DNA of 20,034 nucleotides, taken from IMG/VR virus record IMGVR_UViG_3300007346_000342, positions 1 to 20,034 of that record. One strand, given 5' to 3'. The position numbers and the translations under genes are program-made. The number at the start of each line of letters is the position of its first letter. Positions within the stretch are counted from its first letter, which is position 1. Positions 14,349 through 20,034 of this stretch are shown here, one piece after another. The notes under the pieces were generated by a model. It was not told where the DNA came from, ran no database searches, and saw only the letters and a program-made list of their open reading frames with translations. This DNA is from a virus.

Positions 14349-16724
14349 ATGGCAGATCAAATTTATAAAGTCAAAGACCCCAGCGGGAATATTCGTAAGA
14401 TTTCTGGGCCTGCTGGAGCCAGCGATGAAGAAGTAATAGCTAGAGCGCAAGAGTTGTTTGGTACAACTGAGGCTGGTGCTGTTACTGGTATGGCTAGACA
14501 ATCTATGGCTACAGGTCTTCAGGAGGGCATGCCCGCAGCAGCAGACATAGCAGGAGCAGGAGTTCTTGGTGCTGTTGGTGGCGTTGTTGCTCCATCAGTA
14601 TTACAAGGAATGGGATATGGATTGTCATCTTTGCCGTTTCCGGCCGCGAGGACTTTGGGTCGCGGGGCTACTTATATGGGCGAGGCTTTTCAAGCAATCA
14701 AGCCAACAGTACGGGCCGTAGAAGGTTTAACTGGTGGTCTTGTTGGAGAGGCAGTAGGAAAATTAACCGAAAGCGTAACAGAAAATAAGATTGCAGCAGA
14801 AGCGGCAAGATTAATTGCTGGCGGAGTTACACCAACTTCAATTAGATTGATGTTATCTGCCGCTGGAAACGGAATTCGGTTTATTGTAGGTCAGGAAGGA
14901 GCTAGGGCTTATGCTCGTCCAGATATTGCAATTATGCAAATGGGCGATTCTATTAAAAGGGATGTCGCACAACAACAAGGTAGCCCTATTACGGCAGAGC
15001 AAACAAAGTTTATTGATTCATTAATTGCCGAATTACAGGGAAGCAAAAAACCAGGCGAGGCATTGCTTGAAATTCAGTCTGCGCTAGAGAGTGGCGCTGA
15101 ACAATTAAAATCACAAGCCGCCATTAGGTCTGAAAATTTATACAACCAATCGTTTACCGCATTACAGGGCGCAAATGATGCAGCAAACGCAGAAATAAAA
15201 AGTGCCGTAAACAACTCAAAATTAGGTGTATCTGCCAGAACAGACGCCATTACTTATCTTCAATCTTTAAAGCAAAATGTTTTAGGTAAGTCTAATGAGT
15301 TGTTATCAACAATTGGCACTCCTCGTCAAAAATCTGAAATTGGAACTGAATTACAGAATATCGTTAATTTACGACAACAGTCAATTAGAAGTGATGCTTC
15401 TAAAAAATACAATGATACAAAGTCTATTGTTGATAATATTGTTGCAGGCAAACAAGCTAAAGGAGAGTTTGTTAGTTCATTACCTGAATATAATTCATTT
15501 ATTCAAGATTTAGAAAGCAACATTGTTCCTGGTGTTAGGTCTGCCGATGTCGCAAAGTCCTTCAAAAAAATACTTGATAATGTTTCGTTCAAAGACGCAA
15601 ATACAACATATCAAGCGTTGGACGATGCTCGTCGCTTATTGGGCGAGGTGTATAGTGGCCGCGCACCAGAAGGATATGATGCGATTGATGCAGATACCGC
15701 TAGGAAATACTACAAAGTAATTTCAGATATACAGAAGAAATATGCTGGTCCAAAACAGACTGAATTGCTTGATAATTATGCTGCGTCAAGAGAAGGTCTT
15801 GAAATATTTGGTTCTCAATACGGTAAAAAATTAACCGCCAGAGACCCAGGAGCATTAGAACAATTAAAATCTGATCCAGCATCAGTTCCTGCATATTTCT
15901 TTAAAAGCCCAAAATCGTTTAACTCTTTAATTTCTTTGGTCGGGAATAAAGAATTAGCCATTGGCGCAGCAAGAGACTATGTTGCAGATGAAATTTCGTC
16001 TTTTACTACAGCCAGGCAAATCAATACCTGGCTTACAAAGAACAGAGATTTTTTGTCTGCTGTTCCTGACATAAGGAGTCAAGTTGTTCAATATCGTCAA
16101 GCATTAGAAAACTCTGAAAGAACAATACTAAATATCGACAGAGGTATTGGCGCGTTACAAAAGCAGCAGGTTAATCTACCTCTTTCTGCACAAAGAGAGG
16201 CTGAGAAAAGGGCTTCTACATTACGTGCTGGAGGTGAACTCCAAGCGTCTTCTCTTCAGGCTCAAGCAGAAACCGTTACCAAAGAAGCCGCTGACGCAGC
16301 AGATAAGATATTTAATAGTTCTGTTGGTCCATTAAAAAATGTTGGTCAACTTATCCTTAGCGGGAACATGAACGCATGGAATGTTGCGGCTCCTATTATC
16401 ATTCGTTCTGAAAAAGCAAAAGCAGCCGTATTTGATGCTGTTAGAGACATTCTTTCAAATGCTCCTACAAAAGGTTCGCAAAGATTTTTTAATGAAACAA
16501 TTGCGCCGCCTTTGTTAAAGTTTGGGATGATTAGTAAAGATCAAGCAGATACTTTATATACTCAATTAGGACAGATTGAGTCTGGCCGCATGCCTGAGCA
16601 AGCAAAATTAAGCCTTATAAAGAAACTGGTTTTAGATTCTGTGGTTTCTTACTCAAGTTCTCTTGGTGCAAGGGGTATAAATAATGCTGGATTCAGTTTG
16701 TATAATTATATAGTCCCTCAGTGA
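14349..16724 (+). CDS. Ejection / internal virion protein 3 (large)
   Basis: The 791-aa product is the second longest here. The N-terminus has a short beta motif (YKVKDPSGNIRKISGPAGAS) plus DEEVIARAQELFG, which is common at the start of large ejection proteins of such phages. A Gly/Ala-rich, partly hydrophobic region follows (about 50-110), suitable for membrane insertion. The rest (about 190-760) is long helical, Gln/Ser/Lys-rich and coiled-coil-like. The last part, NAGFSLYNYIVPQ, is short and hydrophobic. I see no transglycosylase or lysozyme motif, unlike T7 gp16. AGA/AGG Arg and TTA Leu codons are frequent, contrasting with the coat gene. A 25-nt gap then leads to the lysis block. Confidence 0.8.
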   Translation: MADQIYKVKDPSGNIRKISGPAGASDEEVIARAQELFGTTEAGAVTGMARQSMATGLQEGMPAAADIAGAGVLGAVGGVVAPSVLQGMGYGLSSLPFPAARTLGRGATYMGEAFQAIKPTVRAVEGLTGGLVGEAVGKLTESVTENKIAAEAARLIAGGVTPTSIRLMLSAAGNGIRFIVGQEGARAYARPDIAIMQMGDSIKRDVAQQQGSPITAEQTKFIDSLIAELQGSKKPGEALLEIQSALESGAEQLKSQAAIRSENLYNQSFTALQGANDAANAEIKSAVNNSKLGVSARTDAITYLQSLKQNVLGKSNELLSTIGTPRQKSEIGTELQNIVNLRQQSIRSDASKKYNDTKSIVDNIVAGKQAKGEFVSSLPEYNSFIQDLESNIVPGVRSADVAKSFKKILDNVSFKDANTTYQALDDARRLLGEVYSGRAPEGYDAIDADTARKYYKVISDIQKKYAGPKQTELLDNYAASREGLEIFGSQYGKKLTARDPGALEQLKSDPASVPAYFFKSPKSFNSLISLVGNKELAIGAARDYVADEISSFTTARQINTWLTKNRDFLSAVPDIRSQVVQYRQALENSERTILNIDRGIGALQKQQVNLPLSAQREAEKRASTLRAGGELQASSLQAQAETVTKEAADAADKIFNSSVGPLKNVGQLILSGNMNAWNVAAPIIIRSEKAKAAVFDAVRDILSNAPTKGSQRFFNETIAPPLLKFGMISKDQADTLYTQLGQIESGRMPEQAKLSLIKKLVLDSVVSYSSSLGARGINNAGFSLYNYIVPQ

Positions 16725-16749
16725 CTTATTTAAATTAAAGGAAATAATC

Positions 16750-16974
16750 ATGGAAGAAGTCAGTCACCGAGAGATTTACGACCGCCTTGTAAGAGTTGAA
16801 TCAAAAGTAGACAGGGTAGAAGAAAACACTAAAGATATAGTATCCGCGTTTAATGCGGCTCGCGGTGCATTTACCGTTCTTGAGTGGATTGCAAAAGCTG
16901 CGAAACCTCTGATTGTTATTGGAACTTTGATTGGCGGCGTTTGGGCTATTTTGACACAGATTAAATTTAAGTGA
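16750..16974 (+). CDS. Small coiled-coil single-TM protein, holin or lysis accessory candidate
   Basis: The product is 74 aa with a strong AAAGGAAA ribosome binding site. Residues 7-36 form a charged heptad pattern (YDRLVRVESKVDRVEEN), and residues about 43-69 form one hydrophobic segment with a short cytoplasmic-like KFK end. Coiled coil followed by a C-terminal TM is the layout of XhlA-type lysis accessory proteins. It is the first gene of the lysis block and overlaps the next small membrane gene at GTGATG. Whether it is a holin, antiholin or spanin-like helper cannot be decided from topology. Confidence 0.72.
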   Translation: MEEVSHREIYDRLVRVESKVDRVEENTKDIVSAFNAARGAFTVLEWIAKAAKPLIVIGTLIGGVWAILTQIKFK

Positions 16975-17129
16975 TGGATACCTTTGAGGTTCTCACAAAG
17001 GGATGGCCCATATTACTGGCGATCATTACTTTGATTATCGTTCTTGCAAAATTGGATTTAAGAGTTGCTGTTCTTGAAGAAAAAATCAAAACATTGTTTG
17101 ATCTTTTCAACAAAATGAAGGACAAATAA
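16974..17129 (+). CDS. 51-aa single-TM small protein of the lysis block
   Basis: ATG at 16974 overlaps the preceding stop (TGATG) and 51 codons end at TAA 17127-17129, exactly before the next ATG at 17130. After a short polar start (MDTFEVLTKGW) comes a TM segment (PILLAIITLIIVLAKL, about 12-27) and then a heptad helix (LRVAVLEEKIKTLFDLFNK). This N-in, coiled-coil-out topology suits a spanin or holin partner. The perfect fit between two overlapping or abutting genes makes it very likely real, although it is short enough to be missed. Confidence 0.75.
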   Translation: MDTFEVLTKGWPILLAIITLIIVLAKLDLRVAVLEEKIKTLFDLFNKMKDK

Positions 17130-17528
17130 ATGATACCGCTTCCAGCACTTCTTTCTATTGGCTCTAAGTTAATAGACAAGTTTTTCCCTGATCCACAACA
17201 AGCTGAACAGGCAAAGCTGAAGCTCTTGGAGATGCAGCAGAACGGTGAGCTTGCTCAATTAAATGCTGATGTAATTGAGTCACAGGAGCTTACCAAGCGA
17301 CTTCAGGCCGATATGGGTAGTGATTCTTGGTTATCTAAGAACATTAGACCGATGACATTGATATTCATTTTGGTGGGGTATTTTACTTTTGCCGCCATGA
17401 GTTCGTTTGGATACAACGCAAATGAAGCCTATGTTACCCTTCTTGGAAACTGGGGCATGTTGGTGATGTCGTTTTACTTTGGCGGAAGAACGCTGGAAAA
17501 AATCATTGACATAAAGGGTCGGAAGTGA
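17130..17528 (+). CDS. Holin of the 3-TM gene-transfer-release type
   Basis: The product is 132 aa. The N-terminus (IPLPALLSIGSKLIDKFFPDP) is partly hydrophobic, followed by a Gln/Glu-rich helix with ELTKRLQADMGSDSWLSKNIRPM. That segment is the characteristic pattern of the GTA_holin_3TM family. Two clear TM segments follow (about 74-92 and 101-117), then YFGGRTLEK. Holins permeabilise the inner membrane to release the endolysin or trigger lysis. It lies upstream of the endolysin, with an HNH gene between them. The end overlaps a GTG start (GTGA). Confidence 0.85.
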   Translation: MIPLPALLSIGSKLIDKFFPDPQQAEQAKLKLLEMQQNGELAQLNADVIESQELTKRLQADMGSDSWLSKNIRPMTLIFILVGYFTFAAMSSFGYNANEAYVTLLGNWGMLVMSFYFGGRTLEKIIDIKGRK

Positions 17529-18022
17529 AGGTTTGCACTGTTTGCAAAATGGATAAACCGTTGTTTGAATATAGTCCTGACAAACGGATAAAGTCTGGAG
17601 TGCAAAGCCGTTGTAAACCTTGCTACGCTCAAATCATGAAAGAGCGCAGAGCCAAAAACCCAGAGGCACACAGGGACGCAGTAAAAAATAGCACTGCTAA
17701 ACACTACCAAAAAAAGTTGCAACGGAACAACGAGTACCGCAAAAATAACCCACATAAAGTGAAGCAATGGAAACGCAAGGATCGTTTGGTTAATAAGCCA
17801 AGAGTTTTGGCAGATAACGCCAGACGACGAGGGTGGACTCGCGGGGAAACCAGTCCGGAAGTTGAACAACTATATGCTTTAAGGGATTTTTATAGATCCA
17901 TGTCATTGGGAGAAGAATTTCACGTTGATCACATCCAACCACTGAGCAAGGGTGGTTTGCATGTTTTTTCCAATATGCAGGTAATCCCAGCGATTGATAA
18001 CCTGAGAAAGGGTGCCAAATGA
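17525..18022 (+). CDS. HNH endonuclease with N-terminal zinc finger
   Basis: The product is 165 aa from GTG at 17525, overlapping the holin stop by 4 nt. I prefer this start because it includes the CTVC half of a four-cysteine finger (C4, C7, C30, C33). A long basic helical linker (about 36-105) follows. The C-terminal HNH domain reads FHVDHIQPLSKGGLHVFSN then MQVIPAIDNLRKG, with H133, D135, H136 and N150 as candidate catalytic or metal residues. Such proteins nick or cut DNA, either as homing endonucleases or as packaging helpers. The place between holin and endolysin favours a homing role. It ends in ATGA with the endolysin start. Confidence 0.88.
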   Translation: MKVCTVCKMDKPLFEYSPDKRIKSGVQSRCKPCYAQIMKERRAKNPEAHRDAVKNSTAKHYQKKLQRNNEYRKNNPHKVKQWKRKDRLVNKPRVLADNARRRGWTRGETSPEVEQLYALRDFYRSMSLGEEFHVDHIQPLSKGGLHVFSNMQVIPAIDNLRKGAK

Positions 18023-18540
18023 AAGAGAACTGGGAAAAGTCTTTTGATGAGGTAATGAGATCAGAAGGCGGTTTTGTATTGACTGACATTTCTGGTGATT
18101 TGGGTGGTCAGACCTACGCCGGTATCGCAAGAAAGCCTAACCCTGGCTGGGTTGGCTGGAAGTTGATTGACGACGGTGTAATGCCAAACAAGACTATGGT
18201 GATGGACTTCTACAAGACCATCTGGAACTCAGTAAAGTGCGATGATCTGCCTGCTGGAGTAGACTATTTAGTTTATGACTTTGCTGTAAACGCAGGCCCA
18301 GGGCAGTCTGCCAAACTCTTACAGCGAGCCGTAGGCGTTCCTGCTGACGGTGGTATTGGTCCTATCACATTGGCTGCGGTCCAAAGTAAAGACGCAAAAG
18401 AATTGATTGATTTGTTTACTGAACAGAAAAAGGCTTTCTACAATCTGATAGTGCAGAACAGACCTGAGCAAGTAAAGTTTCTCAAGGGCTGGATGAACCG
18501 TGTAAATCACTCAAAAGAAATAGCGTCACACATGGTGTGA
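18019..18540 (+). CDS. Endolysin, GH108 N-acetylmuramidase with PG-binding domain
   Basis: This 173-aa lysozyme-like muramidase cleaves the N-acetylmuramic acid to N-acetylglucosamine bond of peptidoglycan. The N-terminal GH108 domain has the SEGGFV motif with catalytic Glu at E16, then DLGGQTYAGIAR and WKLIDDG. The C-terminal peptidoglycan-binding type 3 domain (about 78-165) contains DYLVYDFAVNAGPGQSAKLL and GIGPITLAAV. There is no signal peptide, so export relies on the holin. The length is typical for single-domain-plus-binding GH108 phage endolysins. It overlaps the HNH gene by 4 nt. Confidence 0.93.
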   Translation: MKENWEKSFDEVMRSEGGFVLTDISGDLGGQTYAGIARKPNPGWVGWKLIDDGVMPNKTMVMDFYKTIWNSVKCDDLPAGVDYLVYDFAVNAGPGQSAKLLQRAVGVPADGGIGPITLAAVQSKDAKELIDLFTEQKKAFYNLIVQNRPEQVKFLKGWMNRVNHSKEIASHMV

Positions 18541-18541
18541 T

Positions 18542-18868
18542 ATGTTAGTGACCGAGAAGTCTATCAAGGCTTGTTATCAATTACTCAAGGTCACTGCGTT
18601 TCAGGATATAAAACTTCCCGCAAAGGTGAAGTTTAAAGCATCAAGGATGGATAAATATTGGGGTCTATATTTTTGGCCCGATCAAGTTCTGGTTGTTAAT
18701 TCCAAGATGACTAAAACTATTGAGGAAATGATGAAAATTGTCGCTCATGAGATGTGTCACGCAGCCTTAGAGCAAAACGCTGACTGCGACCATGATAAAC
18801 ACGACCAGAACTTTGTGGAGCTTGCCAAGTTAATTTGCGAGCGCATGGGCTGGAAAGGTGGTGTGTGA
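18542..18868 (+). CDS. SprT-like zinc metalloprotease domain protein
   Basis: The product is 108 aa. The zinc site reads HEMCH (H69, E70, H73), with a likely third ligand H87 in KHDQNF, which corresponds to the HG..F element of SprT-like proteins (D replaces G). Before it are strands typical of the fold (KVKFKASRMDKYWGLYFWPDQVLVVN). SprT/Spartan enzymes degrade DNA-bound proteins in host cells. The phage version lacks the usual C-terminal zinc ribbon and any DNA-binding tail, so it is a minimal catalytic domain. It follows the endolysin and couples to the phosphoesterase gene (TGATG at 18866-18870). The substrate is unknown. Confidence 0.85.
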   Translation: MLVTEKSIKACYQLLKVTAFQDIKLPAKVKFKASRMDKYWGLYFWPDQVLVVNSKMTKTIEEMMKIVAHEMCHAALEQNADCDHDKHDQNFVELAKLICERMGWKGGV

Positions 18869-19845
18869 TGAGTGTTAAATCTTGTTCTGATGAAGAATTT
18901 ATCCGGTTATTTAGAGAGCATCAAAGCACCAAACTTGTCGCTCAAGTTTTAGGAATCAGCGAGAGAAGCGTAAGGACTCGCAGAAGGGTTGTAGAAAATC
19001 GTCACAAAATCATCCTTCCTTTATCAGACATTCATGGCAGGGCGGCATTTAATGTCGCGGAAATCTCTGACGACCGAGTAGAGGTAAAGTTTAATATTAA
19101 GGATGGGATTGTTTTGGTGGCAGGAGACCAGCACTATCATCCTAGCGGTGTGCCTGTGATGCACAAAGCGATGGTTTATTTTGCTAAGAAACTCAAACCT
19201 TTTGCGATTGTGTGGAATGGAGATGCCTGCGACTTTCCTAGTATCAGTCGGCATCCATCTATCGGGCATGAAAGCTATCCGACTGTGAAGGAAGAATTGG
19301 AAGTTGTAAGGGATAGGTCAGAGGAAATAATCAAGGCTAGTCCAAACTCTAAACGAGTGTGGAATCTTGGCAATCATGATATGAGATTCGAGTCTAGGTT
19401 AGCTGCGGTTGCTCCTGAATACTCTGACGTTGAAGGTATCCATCTTAAAGACCATATCCCAGGCTGGATACCTGCGTGGTTCGTGACTGTCAATGAAGGT
19501 CAGCCTTCTCATACAGAAATCAGGCATCGAGAGAAAAGCGGTGTTCACGCTGGATACAACAACACAAAAGAAAGCGGAGTTAATATCATAACCGGACACG
19601 ATCACAGGGCAGAGGTGGTTCCTTATGACGACCGTAGGGGTCGCCGGTATGCAGTAAGACACGGAATGACCGCAGACTCATGCCGCGATCCGCAATTCGT
19701 CAACTACCTTGAGGGCCGGAAAACGAACTGGCAATCTGCTATGGCAATCCTGACCTATAAAGATGGGATGTTACTTCAACCAGAGCTGGCGCTGCGTTTT
19801 GATGACAACAGATTCCAATTCCGAGGCGAAATCATCAAGGTTTAA
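18868..19845 (+). CDS. HTH-calcineurin-like metallophosphoesterase fusion
   Basis: The product is 325 aa from ATG 18868, which overlaps the SprT stop; the GTG at 18835 would only add residues read inside SprT. Residues about 7-45 form a helix-turn-helix (FREHQSTKLVAQVLGISERS then VRTRRR). The calcineurin-like fold follows with GDQHYH (D87, H89), NGDACD (D119), GNHD (N169, H170, D171), a candidate HAG (H227) and GHDH (243-246), all in order for a two-metal site. Substrates of such enzymes range from nucleic acids to cyclic nucleotides or phosphoproteins; the HTH points to DNA. It is the last + strand gene before a dyad-rich non-coding end. Confidence 0.88.
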   Translation: MSVKSCSDEEFIRLFREHQSTKLVAQVLGISERSVRTRRRVVENRHKIILPLSDIHGRAAFNVAEISDDRVEVKFNIKDGIVLVAGDQHYHPSGVPVMHKAMVYFAKKLKPFAIVWNGDACDFPSISRHPSIGHESYPTVKEELEVVRDRSEEIIKASPNSKRVWNLGNHDMRFESRLAAVAPEYSDVEGIHLKDHIPGWIPAWFVTVNEGQPSHTEIRHREKSGVHAGYNNTKESGVNIITGHDHRAEVVPYDDRRGRRYAVRHGMTADSCRDPQFVNYLEGRKTNWQSAMAILTYKDGMLLQPELALRFDDNRFQFRGEIIKV

Positions 19846-20034
19846 TAGTTCCCAAAATGAGAATGATAGTTCCAAAATTTGGTATTCTCAATTCCTCGAA
19901 TTGCATTAAAAAAGTCTTGTGCTCTCATTTTTAACAATTTGCTTTCTTAATTTCCTCAAGTGAATACTTAAAACAAGACGCTGTATAACTCGACAAAACA
20001 AGCACGGATGCTTCACTACTCCGACAACTATACC
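19846..20034. other. Non-coding (+) end region with dyads and 21-bp spaced direct repeats
   Basis: No convincing + strand gene is seen. ATAGTTCC occurs at 19845 and 19866 (21 bp apart). TGAGAAT (19858-19864) pairs with ATTCTCA (19884-19890) around CCAAA-A-TTTGG (19872-19882), followed by AATTC-CTC-GAATT (19890-19902). AAGCA/TGCTT forms a small hairpin at 20000-20013. This could be an operator, a terminator for the opposite strand, or the tail end of minus-strand genes beyond the window. Confidence 0.5.

Noticed and set aside
14064-14501. 145-codon minus-strand ORF spanning two ejection genes
   Set aside because: No ribosome binding site, low-complexity Ser/Phe/Ile content typical of antisense of Lys/Ala-rich coding, and it crosses a well-supported gene junction.
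19914-19979. GTCTTGT/ACAAGAC inverted repeat with a 52-nt loop
   Set aside because: Seven matched bases at that distance are expected often by chance and nothing else supports a structure.

Overview
The window is a tailed-phage late region. All convincing genes are on the + strand, packed head to tail with many 1-4 nt stop/start overlaps (ATGA, TAATG, GTGA). The parts list (portal, scaffold, coat, tail-tube adaptor, tail nozzle, three large ejection-type proteins, no tape measure, no sheath) indicates a short-tailed (podovirus-type) virion. The lysis genes (3-TM holin family, GH108 muramidase) fit a Gram-negative host. Base composition is moderately AT-rich by eye. The many tiny conserved-looking proteins resemble those of uncultured freshwater and marine podophages, but the host cannot be named from this window. 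No RNA polymerase, integrase, tRNA or CRISPR is seen.

Layout. 1-1442: 3' part of the portal gene, whose start lies before the window. 1429-3885: an 818-aa tail fibre with coiled coil, collagen-like repeat, mosaic repeats and a self-cleaving S74 chaperone. 3897-5689: small accessory genes, including a two-TM holin candidate, a free-standing GIY-YIG homing endonuclease and a zinc-ribbon protein. 5740-7486: scaffold and major capsid protein, followed by a very strong intrinsic terminator at 7498-7531. 7544-8419: five tiny genes, most of them strongly basic, coupled end to end. 8420-8499: a short control region with a nine-codon leader ORF and nested hairpins over the next start. 8493-11738: a beta-rich small protein, tail adaptor, tail nozzle and a tail-tip/collar fibre. 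11720-16724: a small protein and three ejection (internal virion) proteins. 16750-18540: lysis block of three small membrane proteins, an HNH endonuclease and the GH108 endolysin. 18542-19845: a SprT-like zinc protease and an HTH-metallophosphoesterase. 19846-20034: non-coding on the + strand, rich in dyads, possibly with an antisense coding remnant.

How the genes work together. Scaffold and coat assemble around the portal. The adaptor and nozzle complete the short tail, and the fibres recognise the host. The ejection proteins leave the head with the DNA to form a channel through the envelope. The membrane proteins and muramidase lyse the cell. Both endonuclease genes sit next to lysis genes, as expected of selfish inserts tolerated in tight operons.

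The points I find most worth a second look are the leader-peptide/nested-hairpin arrangement at 8449-8499, the chain of tiny, highly basic proteins after the coat-gene terminator, the identical 20-bp repeats inside the mosaic fibre gene, the redundancy of holin candidates, and the HTH-phosphoesterase fusion.
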